Assembly: GCF_005239225.2 (NCBI RefSeq)
Contig: NC_133295.1
Location: 186,001-250,000 of the forward strand
Direction of reading: 5' to 3'
DNA: 64,000 nt
DNA from: Populus alba
Lineage: Eukaryota; Streptophyta; Magnoliopsida; Malpighiales; Salicaceae
The notes under the pieces: model-generated
Database searches by the model: none
The model's input: the letters and a program-made list of their open reading frames with translations, nothing else
What the model was told of the DNA's origin: nothing
Part shown: positions 11,662 to 23,659 of the stretch, piece by piece
How the letters are laid out: every line of letters starts with the position of its first letter
Numbering within the stretch: the stretch's first letter is position 1
Made by a program: the position numbers and the translations under genes

Positions 11662-12782
11662 TACTTTACTTCAATTTCAATCTAATTTGGCCCACGAAAT
11701 ATTTTCTCACATTTCAGGAGGTATTACCTTCGACACGAAGCCTATATCAAGACCAGGCCTCTCGATTCTAACAATGTTATTAAATCCAAACCCAACAACT
11801 ATTTGGCCAAAACTATTAATCAATGGATCATTGGTTCAGTTAGGGATCCAATTATATATTGAGTCGATAATAATATATGTAAATATATTTTACTACATAT
11901 AAAACATAAATAAAAAAGGATGAGTTGCAAGTGCATAAATTTTAGAAAACGAAGGTAACAGGTTCAAGTATAAGAGTTATAATTTTTTTTTCCTTATTAA
12001 TCATATCCATTGTTTAAATCGGTTAAATTTACTGGATTTGATTAAGTTTGATTTTAATTAAAAAAATGTTATTAGTGTTTTATTATGATCCTTTACACCT
12101 TCTAAACATATATATATTACGTTGTTTATTGAAATAGTACATGTTGATGTTTTTGCTGGTAAAATTATTTTTCAAAGAAGTCCATTAGAGATTACGAGAT
12201 AAATTAATCCATATATATATTTTTTACGACTTTGTTGTTTTTAAAGAGAAAAAAAAAACTTTGTTTCAAGGTTTTTTTTTTTTTAATTTTTACAATCTTT
12301 GAACAGTAAAATTATAATGATACCCTTAAAAGCAAAAAAAAAATATTAAACTTGTATAAAGAGTTTTTTTGTATTTTATTTTTTGAGAACAATAACATAA
12401 TGGAATTGCGCCCTTAAATTCAAAGAATAAGAATGATTTCAAGGGTATTTTTATCCTTTTCTAGGTTAGGAAATGTTTGGTAATTTTAAAAGATTAAATA
12501 TAGGTATAAATTAGGGTTATATATCAGGTTATAATGTTATAGTTTGTACTCAAATCCATGTTTTTTTGAGTGTGGCTCAGAAATATTAGACAGATGCATA
12601 AATAAATTGTCGGTTGAAAGTAGATCTATATAAGATCCGGCTAATTGTCCACAAGAGCAGGGAAGAGGTCAATGCACATTTGTAGGAAACGTGGCATAAT
12701 TCATCGTCTAGCAAGTTCTTATCCCACCTCTTAACCAATCAGCTATATTTTCTACAGGAGAATATTTTTATGATTATGCTTA

Positions 12783-12965
12783 TAGTTATTTTTTAAAGTG
12801 TTATTTATTTATAAATATATTAATATAATTTTTTTATTTTTTAAAAATTATTTTTAATATTAACATATAAAAAATAATCTAAAAACATCAAAAAAATATT
12901 AATTTAAAATAAAAAAATAAAAAAATTTAAATACTTTTAAAAATACTTTTAAATCAATCATTTTA
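12783..12965 (+). repeat. AT-rich dispersed repeat, copy 1
   Basis: Begins near TTTTTTAAAGTGTTATTTA and ends in repeated TTTAAATACTTTTAAAAA blocks. The same order of blocks is found reversed at 13195-13390. Confidence 0.5.
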
Positions 12966-13194
12966 TATCACCAGCAGATCATTAATTTGTCCCCGAGTAC
13001 TGAATTAATTATACACATAATTTGTGTTATTATAGCAATTAATAGCATGTAAATCGGTCAAAAAGCTAACTGAGTAGGTTATGGAAACTACTTTTATATA
13101 CATTCCACTCCAACTTTCAGGCAGTCTTGGTAAATTGTACATAGTAACACGTGTTAAAAGAGACCCAGAGGCTTCCTATTTGAAGAAACCAATC

Positions 13195-13390
13195 ATTTAT
13201 TTTTACATTTTAAAAATATTTTTTAAAAAGATTTGAATTTTTTATTTAAAATTAATATTTTTTGATATTTTTAAATCATTTTGATGCGTTTATATAATTT
13301 TTTTTAAAAATAAAAAAATATTATTTTAATATATTATTAAGTAAAAAACACTTTAAAAAATAATATAAACACATAAAGTTTTTATTGTTG
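13195..13390 (-). repeat. AT-rich dispersed repeat, copy 2 (inverted)
   Basis: Its reverse complement carries the same landmarks as copy 1: TTTTTTAAAGTGTTTTTTA, an ACATCAAAA-like centre and a run of TTTTTAAAAAATA. The two copies face each other across about 230 bp of unique sequence. Confidence 0.5.
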
Positions 13391-13598
13391 TGGTTAATCC
13401 TTATTATTTTTTTTTAATTAATTTTTGAGGGATTGTGGAATGTGAGATGAAGGAAGAGATAGGAGTGGGTTTACATAAATTGGTGAATTATTACTATTTT
13501 TTTCTCACAGAAGAAGAGAGACAAGCGAAACTAGTTTTTTTTTTTTCCTCACATGATATATATAAAAAAACAAAAAAGAAGCAAAACTAACTTCTCAT

Positions 13599-14447
13599 AT
13601 GAAAAAACACACGAGGCATCAACTAAAAGCAAGAGAGAAATATCTGAAGGGGATTGGTTCCAGATGTGAAGAGGAACCAAGGAAGAGTAACCCTTGTTTA
13701 TCTAAAAAAATCAGAACAAGCATTAGCTTCACGAAATGCTTGAAGGAGCATAATCAATTTTCCTTCTTCAAGCCTCTGAGCTCAGAAATCAAGGGAAAAA
13801 GGGGATAAAAATAGCATTTAATCCCATGCTCAGCAAACCTACTAGCTTCTTGAGAATCAAATTCAGTAATTATATTTCTACAACCTGCCTCATATTTCTG
13901 CAACCATATTTGTTGTGACACCCAAGTTTAATTTTTTATTGTAAAATATAATATAAAAAAATCCTTATTTAAGAGCTAATAAAAATGATTTTTTTATGTT
14001 AATTTTTAATTTGAATGAAATAATAATAAATTTTATAGTTAGATTATCAAACACACAAAAAATTAAGATGATTATTATAAATTATTGTTTCTTGACAAAG
14101 TGAAAATAATCTTCAAGTTCTTTTTTTTATTTATGAAAAAAGTCTCTCTCTTTTTTTTTTGTTTTGGAAAACTAAACTTATTGTCTTAGATTAAGTTCAT
14201 GAGGAGACAAATTCAAAATCCAATAACCATATTATCATTCATGAACTTGAATTTCTAATAATTCAATTAACAAAAACATACTTAGAATCATAACTCTAAG
14301 ATGAGAAAAAAATTCTTTCTAGAAGAATTCTACTAAGAAGTTAATTTATACATTAAAGTGGTGGTGAAACTATATTATATTATAACGATGGATTCATGAG
14401 CTCATGTAAATCGACTTGATCTAATCTTTTTAGGAGTGCGAATATTG
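13599..14447. other. Non-coding stretch with a possible RNase H-like relic
   Basis: The small plus-strand ORF at 13599-13808 has no recognisable similarity. AT-rich sequence fills the rest up to the duplicated 3' flank of the WAT1 gene. Confidence 0.5.
13808..13922 (-). pseudogene. Possible RNase H-like (RVT_3 type) fragment
   Basis: The minus strand encodes an open 35-codon stretch with EAGCRNIITEFDSQEASRF. This resembles the 'xxNIIxExDSxEA' core of the RNase H-like domain found in plant LINEs and orphan RVT_3 proteins. No flanking domain is visible, so this is a relic at best. Confidence 0.25.
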
Positions 14448-14695
14448 CCTCCTAAATAAAATCCACCGAGTTGTTTCTAAATTTGTAATCGAAGGATTTA
14501 TTCTCAAATTTGGATCCCAATGAAAACGCATAGATATACGTTCTGTTCACTCTTCAAGGATTGACAAATGCATCCTTAATAAAACCATTGAGTTGTTTCT
14601 AAACTTGTAATCAAAGGATTTATTCTCAAATTAATTTAGATCCTAACGAAATGCAGAGATATACGTACATTGTGTTCACTATTCAAGGATTTACA
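14448..14695. repeat. Two-copy tandem duplication at the 3' end of the WAT1 gene
   Basis: Two diverged copies, each about 122 bp, start at 14448 (GCCTCCTAAATAAAATCC) and 14570 (GCATCCTTAATAAAACC). Both contain GAGTTGTTTCTAAA, GTAATC.AAGGATTTATTCTC and GTTCACT.TTCAAGGATT. The second copy includes the last codons and stop of the transporter gene. Confidence 0.8.
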
Positions 14696-17484
14696 ACATC
14701 CTTGACAGAACCAGATTCTATGTCTTCATTAGTGGTAGTAAGAGGAGAAGCTGGCTTCACTGAATCCATTGGCTGAACCTTTGTAGATTCTACTGTCGTG
14801 GCAGCTTCTGCAGCTTCTATGTTCGACTTGGGCATGTTTTTCATCTCCTTGGTTTTTCCCAGCAAAAAGGAGTACAAACCGATTATTATCAAAACCATGC
14901 CCAGCAATCTGCAATCATAATAATTTCCATTTAATTAGCAATAAAATGTGAGGATGGATTTTGGAAACAATAAATTAATTGTTAAAAAAGAAAGAAAGGA
15001 AAGAACATACTGGCCAGCAGTGATTTCCGCACCAATTATGAGAGCTTCCAAAACTGCCACAAAAATTAGTGTCAACGGGTTGAACATAGGAGGATAAGAA
15101 GGGCCTCTTCTAACAACAGCCCAACTAATCAAGCAAAATGTTGCAGCTGAGGCTAAGGATCCCTGCAAAGATTAAATCCCATGTGTTAACTCGTGAGAAA
15201 CATCATTGACGATACATGTCCATATCCATAATTATAATATGACTGGTTCCTTGACAGATACGCTATCCCACCTGTAACTAGCTTAGAACTCTGTGATGGG
15301 TTAGTCTTGTAAAAATATTTATCGAGGAGAGACTTGATACCTTGAGATTATAAGTTTCCTAGCTAGTGGATCATCAGATATCATCATAATTCATAATTAA
15401 TTATATCCAAGAATTAATTTCTGGGTATAGACTTACTGAGTAGATGATGGTAAGTAGCTGCAGATTCCACTCTATCTTCCAAGCAGCGTTACTTCTATCA
15501 ATGCATAGACCTATTGCTGCTGATTGGATGGAAGCCAAGATACAAGTGATCATGGTTGTATGATATTTGAATGGGAAAACCTTGAGCAATTTGGCCTATC
15601 AAAGACACAAGCAAGCAGCGCTCTGAATCACATAGCCATTCAAAATGACTTGATCATGGCTGATCAAGGATAGATATTGAAAGTGCTAATAATACATCGA
15701 TACAAACCTGCAATATATACCATGAAGAATAAGACAAGCAACTGCCTATGAGCAAGATCGTACCACGAGTCTTATGAAGCACAGATGACTTGACTTGAAC
15801 ATGATGTTGAAGAGTTTTATGAATAAGGTGGAATGTTTCTCCCTTGTAAAGACAAGCTATCATAGCTCCTGAAACGCATAATATGGCTCCTGATATCTTG
15901 ATTTTCCCCGCTCGAGTACCCAGTCCTAATTTCTCAAGTCTAACCACTTGGTTAGTTTTAATTTTCGGATTTATATAAAGCTATCAAAATGTATGATACA
16001 TGTATTTGAATCTATGTAGTGAATCTGGGATTTAAATAAATCAAAGTACCTCAAGATGATGGAGAAAACAAAGGTTACTATTGGGACCAAGTTGAGGAAG
16101 TTGACAGCATATGTAGCTGAGGTATCTTTGAGACCGTAATAGAACAATCCCATAGCAAACAATATCCTGCGTCATATGCTTACATTTGTGTTATATATAT
16201 CTTCTTACAACTTAGACATTTAGGATGCATCTTCTTCGATTTGTATATATTAAGATTTGAATCGCCAATCTTTGAGTCGCAAGATACAATTTCAAAAGGT
16301 TAGTTAATTCATGAATTTGCTTGAAGTATAAAAAGTAATTGAATCGAGTCATTTGCATATTTTTTGTAGTTATTTAATCATATTAAAAAGGGGCCAAATT
16401 TTAAATCAATTCTAATTCTTACAATACCTTTTAAGATGTGTTAAGAAAGGTTAAATAAATATTATTTTATATGATTTTATACATCAAATACTACAAATAA
16501 AGGTTCAATAAATATTCATATATCACTAATTTTACTCACGATATCAGCATTCTTTTGAAAATAGCATTAAATAAAATACTTTGTTAATACTATATATTCT
16601 ACCTAAGTCAAAAGACAACAAGACTAGGTTGTTTAGTCTGAAATGCATGCAAATTAATTGTGATTGAATTGCAGTCATACACATTTAAATGATGACTCCA
16701 CAAATGGTAAAATAATTAACATTAATGAGGAAATAATAAATGTGAATTTTTTTTCCCGTAGTATAATTAAAGTAATATGCAAGAAATATAAGAAGAAAAA
16801 ATTTCAAGAAAAAAAATATTTTCTTAATTGTATAATAAAACACACAAATGCAAGTAAATGATATTGTTGTATTGATATACAAATCTTCTTTTTTTTTTTT
16901 TTTTTTCCTGTGTTTAATTCCTTATTCTCTTGATCATTTGTTAAATCAATCGTTTTCCTTTTTAAACGGGCTATGTTTTTCTCTTTTGAAATTTATTGAT
17001 TTATTCAAATGAAATTCAAATATGATTAGATTTAGTTCTATCCAGTCCAATAAGTGTGAATTTAAATTAATTTGAATGCGATATCATTCAAAACACAGCA
17101 AAAAATGTTCATACTTGAAAGGAAAATTACTTACCACACAAGGAATTAACAAAAAGCCAGAAAAAAACAGACCAGTTCATCTTACTTTTGATCATGCCTC
17201 TGCAACCACAGCAGTAAAAAAAGAAACTGAGAAAAATGGTGTCAAAAGACAGAGACGAAAATTGATTGATGAAAAGATGACATACCTTTCAAAGTAGAAA
17301 GCAAAGGAGCCATGCAAAACGGCAGCACTATATGCCTATAGGTCATAAGTGCAAGCACAAATGTTCCATTATTCAATATGATTTTGGAAAGCAATTGCAT
17401 TCCTGTTGCCATCACTTGAACCATCAACATGCCCATCACTGCTTGTGACGAGACAAAACATTTCTTTACCCTCCCTCCCTCCAT
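14683..17484 (-). pseudogene. WAT1-related (MtN21/EamA) transporter gene, frame-damaged 5' exons
   Basis: Seven exons on the minus strand: 17484-17286, 17199 (or 17197)-17135, 16166-16050, 15939-15708, 15595-15437, 15162-15011 and 14908-14683. The product is a ten-helix EamA/DMT carrier of the WAT1/UMAMIT family, members of which move auxin or amino acids across the plasma or vacuolar membrane. Diagnostic pieces are YRHIV in exon 1, NWSVFFWLFVNSLCG, GLFYYGLKDTSATYAVNFLNLVPI, a membrane-lining SGAILCVSGAMIACLYKG, and LEALIIGAEITAGQLLGMVLIIIGLY before a hydrophilic tail. Exons 3-7 splice in frame. The end of exon 1 mixes two frames (FCMAP in one, FAFYFER in the next), and the exon 2/3 join is off by one base. 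Either the gene is a recent pseudogene or the assembly has homopolymer errors; the rest is well preserved. Confidence 0.8.
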
Positions 17485-17586
17485 CTATTCTCTAGCTCTG
17501 CCTCTGCCTCTGCCTCTCCTCTCTTTGTTAGATTAATTTAGAGTAGAGAGGATTGGTTAAATCCCTTTTGTTTTTGTTTTAGATTC

Positions 17587-17597
17587 TATATATATGG
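17587..17597 (-). promoter_or_regulatory. Probable TATA box of the WAT1-related gene
   Basis: The near-palindromic CTATATATATG lies about 105 bp upstream of the ATG at 17484. A CCTCTG/TGCCTC-rich leader at 17495-17525 lies between. Confidence 0.5.
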
Positions 17598-17828
17598 CAC
17601 TGTTTTTATTTTTTTTTGCGTCAAATCCTTTTGAGATGGTGTAGGAAAAAAGAAGGCTAAATAAAGGGCTTGATTAATTGCATTAGGGCATTATAAGGAA
17701 AGTTGGTGAAGAGGGCTGAGAAAACATGACATGTACAGGTGCCGGCGGAAGTCATAAAACTATCTGCCCGTGGAAGATGGTCACTGTGGCATCCACGCAT
17801 GTTGACTGGCCTTGTTTTTTGGCTAATT

Positions 17829-18050
17829 AAGCTAGGGAAAGTGTTTTAGTTTAACTAGGTTACCATCACTAATAAAATTATTATTTTTGTAAATCACACT
17901 AAACAAATGACGGCATCACACAGTAGTAGACCGAAAAATCGAGTGCTTCATGGTTCTTGCATTGTATATATAGCTAGGGAAAGTGTTATAGTTTTACTAG
18001 GCTTCTATCATTAATAAAATTATTATTTTTTTCCATCATACTAAAAAAAT
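17829..18050. repeat. Direct repeat upstream of the WAT1 gene
   Basis: AGCTAGGGAAAGTGTT and the following roughly 60 bp (through AATAAAATTATTATTTTT) occur at 17829 and again at 17971, period about 142 bp, with a few mismatches. Confidence 0.7.
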
Positions 18051-18059
18051 GAAGGACCT

Positions 18060-19839
18060 AGCTACCGATAAAAAAAAATGAAGGAACTAGATATCGAATT
18101 GAAAAAAATCTATATACAATAGGCAGATTCCCGAGTTGCTCTTTACCCCAGCAGCAGTGCCACCGCTGGTCTTTGAACTGGCTATTCCTGTGCTCCTTTC
18201 AAGTGAAAGGAATGAATTTTTAGGCTGCAAAATCAGCAACATCAAATTTGGAGACAAGCAAAGCAAAGCCAAGATGCTTGGTTACTTGTATCAGTATTGT
18301 TCTTCAATCTAACTGAAGAACACCATCCACACAAGATCTTCATCGTTGACCTTTCCCTTATCAGCAGCGTTGAATAACAGAGTATCAACTTCTCTTCTTC
18401 AAATACACCTCCAGATTGCTCCCATATCACAAATACAAACAATAGCCATTGATTGATAAGTGGAATGATGCATGGGAATCGGCATTGCTGTAGGTGGATC
18501 TGATGGTTAAGAACAGAGCTTCATGGGAAACGGATGTGAATTTTTCTTCATCCACGGGGATGGAGAACGCTAAGACCAAGGCTTTTGTAGAGGAAATGAT
18601 TGATAAGTGGATCGAGCGGCGGAAAATCCATCCACAGCCACAAGGTGGTAGAAATAAAAATGGAGGTGATTCACTTTATAGTTTGCAGAATATGGAAAAG
18701 GATTAGAAATTGAAGAAGCAAATAATTTATCGTGGATGATGGACCATGGAGATTAAGAAGCAGCAGGAGGAGGCTATGAATGCTATGTTGGTGAATTCTT
18801 CTCCTGATGAGAACGATTGAAGCAATAAAAATAGCATTATGAATGGAGGTGATTCTTTTCCTGGTGATAGAAATAAAAATGGAGGTGATTCACTTTATCA
18901 TTATGAAGCTATAATGCTTCGTTTCCTTTACATTAAAGAATCCAACAAAGCTCCCTAAAAGCTGTTTTGAATTTGTATGGACTAAGAATTCAGGTGCGTT
19001 TTGTTTGTAGTCAGTGCGATACAATGTTTTCTGCTAGCTTATTCAGGTAGTCTCTATGAAGTGTAAAAAATTAGAAGATAAATAATGAAGCAATGAATAT
19101 ACTATCCAGCCTAGTCATCATGTCTTTCGACTCTTTCCAGTTAAACTAGCAATTTTCTTTATCAAGACTCTCATATTTAGACCTATTGATGGTTGGAAAT
19201 ACATGATAGAGGAGTTGGGGATCAAATGCCAAGAAAGGGAAGGATAGTGTTTCAAGAACACCCAGTCTATCTGATCCATCTACACAACCATTCTAGGAGG
19301 ACAGGAAACCGATTTCCTATAGAGTTCCTGACTCTGCTGAACTTTCCTTTCATTGTTTCTGGCCATTGATGTTTCCCAAGGGATCAAACACAGGTCAAAT
19401 AGCATTCCCATTTTTTTAAGAGCTCTTTCTCGAAATCCAGAGGTGGGCGTAATCAGTTGAGGGAAATGCCAGCTTCTAAGATTCACATATCATCCATCAA
19501 TGATCTTTTTCTTCTGATCTTGTGCTCCATGGAATCTAGTGCAACTTTTGAGTACTGTATGTGTTTTATTTTTTCCTTCACAAGTTCTCTTAACCTTAAC
19601 CAGTCTTTTCATTACCTAGACGAGATGTTTCTTCTATATAAAAAAACCACCGTGTTTCCATTGAGGAAGTGAGTTGTCGAAACTCTAGAAGTGGTGTTAC
19701 AAGTAACTTGAAGGGAGTGGAAAACATTCCGAATTGCATTTCTCAGATTTTTCAGCTCCAATTATGAACTTCGATTTCCTGGGAAGTTTCATTTATCGAT
19801 GAATTGTTTTTTTTGTTGCCGGAATTCTAGCTCGGAGAG
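18060..19839. other. Intergenic stretch with decayed coding-like fragments
   Basis: Short frames on both strands (18300-18440 minus; 18494-18706 plus) look like eroded coding sequence but no family is recognised. A block with AGAAATAAAAATGGAGGTGATTC occurs at about 18651 and again near 18868, with a third shorter piece at 18842. Confidence 0.4.
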
Positions 19840-20225
19840 CCCAAGCAAAAAATATCAAGTCCAGATAACATGAGTCTAGTTTGTTTTCAAGCTCAATATC
19901 TTTCGGCGTGGTTAAGCGCAGAGTTCAGGTGGACATAAGTCTGGCAAGCTTCTAAACAGACATGGGCCTAGAGAGTTGGCAAATCTAACATTATTAGGCT
20001 CAGCTATATGGTGAGCTCAAGCAAAAATAAATATGGTAATCTACCAAACCCAATGTTTTTGGTTTAGCTATGCAATGAACCCAAAAAAAACATGGATTTG
20101 GTGAGCAGCTAAACCCAACATCATTGAATTAAGCTATGTGTTGAACATAAATTAATATGGATCTGACAAGTTGTCAGTCCAAACATCCTTAGGTTTAACT
20201 ACACGCTTAACTAAGTGAACATGAG
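19840..20225 (+). repeat. Degenerate minisatellite, period about 65 bp, left part
   Basis: Decayed units recur with a GAGCCCAAG-like start, ATGGATTTGG, CCAAACCCAACAT and a GGTTTAGCTA-like end, at a spacing of 60-70 bp. The array is continued after the solo LTR at 22516. Confidence 0.75.
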
Positions 20226-20739
20226 TGTCACGACCCGAATCCCGGGTCCGTGACCGGCAACCCAGGAGCGGTGCCGAAAGGACACCCCACCTACGCTAAG
20301 CCTTAGAACAGACATATCAAAAAAACAATTTATTCAAAAATACGCAGCGTCTCATAATATTTAGAAATATCATATTATTCAAAACTGATAAAATCAAATG
20401 ATAGTTCAAAACTTCTCATCGGTAATTAAAATAAAAACAATAATTCATAATACTATTTACATTGTCAAAATCCAAACTTAATTAAACCAAGGTAATAGTG
20501 GAGCGTCTAAGACATCGAATCAAAACTAAAAGAAAAGCCTCGCAAACAAGCAAGACATACCGACCAGAACTGAAGAAGCAAAAACACTCAACAAAGTCCA
20601 ACTGTTATCAGAAACTAAGAACTTGAAATAATATTAAGAATGAGAGGTGAGTTCAACCAACTCAGTGAGGGAATAACATTTAATATACATTTCAGATATT
20701 TCAGATATTTTAGATATTAATAGTTTGCAAGATGATTTA

Positions 20740-20766
20740 TCTTGATATACATACACATATACATAG

Positions 20767-20801
<35 letters not shown>

Positions 20802-20802
20802 C
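20740..20802. repeat. ATACAT-type microsatellite inside the solo LTR
   Basis: Consecutive CATATA and TACATA units (about ten) form a short hexanucleotide array. Confidence 0.85.
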
Positions 20803-20838
20803 TAAACACATTATCATAAAATAGTGGAATACATGTTA

Positions 20839-20908
20839 GGTGACCAGATGACACCCGAAGGTGACCAGATGACACCCGTAGGTGACCAGATGACACCCGT
20901 CGGTGACC
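20839..20908. repeat. 21-bp tandem repeat inside the solo LTR
   Basis: GGTGACCAGATGACACCCG plus two variable bases occurs three times, followed by a partial fourth unit. Each unit contains GGTG...CACC, a short inverted repeat. Confidence 0.9.
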
Positions 20909-22515
20909 ACTATGGGATGATCAATCGCCACAGGTTAATGCCTCTCTCACCAGCTAGGTATACAAAATACTATGTGCACACAGGCTAACTACTCTCCCTT
21001 AGCATGGAGTTACTGACAAGTCCCATATCAAGACATAATAGATATTCACAGAATCATCAAAGAAACGTATATCATATCAAATAGAATTTACTTTGACAGA
21101 TTGCGAGTGTAAATTCAAGAATAAATGAGTACTCGGAAAATAAAGCAACATATATAAATATTCAAGAAATTTACTAGTTGTACTCATTGTATAATCAACA
21201 TACATATTTATTTATATTATATGCATATTAAAGATTATTCCACTTACTTGACTCAAAAGCAAACAGAAGTCAAAAGCAGATACCGAAGAAAATTCTACTA
21301 ACGCCCCGCCAGTAGAATATCAGGATTATCTGAATACAAAGGAGACATATTCAAGAATGACTCGAAAGAACACTTAACCTATTTAATACACTTAACTAAG
21401 GGTGTATTCCGTAACCCTATATGATTTAAACTAACTAGTCAATTTACTTAAAAACCCAAAATCTAACGGTTTTCTCGAAATCTAATCCATAATAAAACAA
21501 CTAATAAAATCGGTAATAATTCACTAAGTAACCCTTAATTATTCATCAAACTAATCTGAAAAAGCTAATATTACAGCTAGGGACTAATCTGGAATTTATT
21601 ATAATTTTAGGGCCAAATTGTAATTTTTGTCTAATTGGAGGACCAAACTGAAATTTATCATAAATCCATGAATATACTGAAATTATAACCATAATTAATC
21701 CTCAATTCTGTCCAGGATATATCATTATGCTCCAGGGATCATTCTGGAATTTTATTAAATTTTTAGGGTCAAATTGTACTTTTTGTCAAATTGGAGGACT
21801 AAATTGAAAGTGTTAAATTCTCTTATCTATACAGTAATTCTGTCCACAATTCATATGTTATTCTGTTCAGAATCTCGGAATATGCTCCAGGGAATAATTT
21901 GTAATTTTCCAAAGTTTGGGGACTAAACTGTAATTTTGATAATTTGAGGGACCAAATTGAATTTTTGTCATCTTCAACCTCAAACCCAGAATTTTTCACA
22001 GATTACCTACTGTTATCCCCTAATTTCTAACACAAATTCACCATTCAAACAAAACCATAACTCAAAATCATCATTTTTATCTACAATCTCTCAAATTCAA
22101 CTTAATAATAAATTACCCACAACAATCAACCCCCAACCTTCAAATTTAATTCATCAATTAAACCCAAAACACAAACTTCATAACCCTAACATTTATCAAA
22201 ACTGAAATTAAAGCTTAATTAACACATAATTATACATTTAACAACTTAAATCTTACCATTAAACTTATTTCCTCCCAATCTCTTCCTTTTTCCTTTCTAA
22301 TTTTTCTCTTTTCTGTTCTTCTTCTTTCTCCCTTCTCTCTCCTGCCGATTCTCTCTCTAATTTCAGATCTCTCTCCTTTTTTTTTACTTCTTATTTATAT
22401 TTATCAAGTTTTGCTGAATTACCAATATGCCCCTTATTTAATTATACTTACTTCTAAACCACCAAGGGTTTGGTTGCCTTTTCCTACTTTTTTTAATTCA
22501 AAACATTACAATGAG

Positions 22516-22800
22516 TTTGATGAGATTCCAAACCCAACATTCTTGAATTTAGGTACTCGATGAGCCCAAGTGGCCGTAGGTATAGCGAGCTGTTAGACCT
22601 AACACTTTTGGGTTTAGCTATTTGTTAAGCCTTTGGCGAGTTGATAGACCCCACATACTTGAGTTCAGCTACTTACAGAGCCCAAATGGATATGGATTTA
22701 GCGAGCTGCCAAATCCACCGCTCTTAGACTTGGCATCGTGCCAAGCCAAAGTGGGTTTGGGTATGACGATCATTATAGGCCCCATGTTAGACTACAAGGT
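22516..22800 (+). repeat. Degenerate minisatellite, right part
   Basis: Continues the array at 19840-20225, with units such as GAGCCCAAGTGGCCGTAGG and AGCCCAAATGGATATGG, each followed about 20 bases later by a CCAAACCCAACA-like block. Confidence 0.75.
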
Positions 22801-23534
22801 TTCATTTGTTTATTCTTGTGATTTTTAATATAAAGTGTTAAAGTTAAGGATATTCATCTTCCTATATCTCTAGGTAAATAAAAGTTTTCTAAAAACCTAT
22901 CATATTTCCATTGCCATTAATATTTTATAATGAATATTTATCCCTCATTAATATTGTGCAAAGGGTATTTGTTCATAACTTAATGTTTTGTAATAGATAT
23001 TTAATTTATCTTTTATTAATGCTATAAGAAAGAAATGACTTTCTAACCCCTCAACTCCATCAAAATAACAAGATTCAAGGGTTATAAATATCTCTGAAAC
23101 CAAAACAGGTAAAGGGTTTATGATCTTTATTTTTTTTATTGTATACATATTTTTTAATTATTTGTTTACATAATCTCAATGTTAAATTATTTTTTATTTA
23201 AAATAGATAAAGGAAAAATTAAAGTATATAAATTGAAAGATTGATAAGCAAGAAAATTTATATATATATAAGTATTATTGAATTAAGCGTGATCAAAATT
23301 GTCAAATAACTATTTAATTACTTTTAATTTACATAGCCCGCCTTTACATTGAATGACCTTAATTTTGAGCTTGTTTAGTGTTGAAGATCTGATCCTCTTA
23401 ATTAATTATGGAGCTTGGTTAAATTAGTGGGAAAACTGAAACATTGTGTTTGGATTACTTGTGTGCATTTAAAGGACTTACATTGCTTGCTTGCGCTTTT
23501 TCCTGGTTTAATCTGTCATTACTTAGTTTCCAAG

Positions 23535-23573
<39 letters not shown>

Positions 23574-23659
23574 TTTACTTAGTTTTCCAAGATAATAATA
23601 ATAATAATTTAAAAAAATTATTTTCTTTATTCTTTTATTATTAGCTATAATTTTATTTT
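22801..23659. other. AT-rich spacer before the second gypsy element
   Basis: No gene is seen. An AAT microsatellite at about 23530-23569 (twelve or so units) is repeated in shorter form at 23593-23608, each preceded by TTAGTTTYCCAAGAT, so the two are copies of one segment. Confidence 0.6.

Larger units (their letters stand above)
11170..13598. other. AT-rich intergenic stretch
   Basis: Mostly non-coding. Contents are a short Lys-rich ORF on the minus strand (11431-11661), homopolymer T/A tracts and two inverted copies of an AT-rich dispersed repeat at 12.8-13.4 kb. No other gene is recognisable. Confidence 0.6.
20226..22510 (-). mobile_element. Solo LTR (2,285 bp) of a large LTR retrotransposon
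   Basis: Begins TGTCACGACCCG and ends AAACATTACA, with a perfect 5-bp TSD ATGAG at 20221-20225 and 22511-22515. No internal region, PBS or PPT is present, so it is a recombined solo LTR. A TATA-like block (minus strand ATAAATATAAATAAG near 22390-22405) followed by a purine-rich leader suggests minus orientation, with U3 short and R-U5 very long. Repeated 'GGGACTAAATTGTAATTTTTGTC'-type lines at 21570-21960 are typical of this class of plant LTR. Confidence 0.9.

Noticed and set aside
11567..11902. Plus-strand 111-codon ORF
   Set aside because: Hydrophobic low-complexity frame overlapping the opposite-strand Lys-rich ORF; no start context and no similarity seen.
21957..22205. 82-codon Asn/Pro-rich ORF
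   Set aside because: It lies inside the solo LTR, antisense to its probable transcription direction, and reflects AAC/CCA-rich composition.
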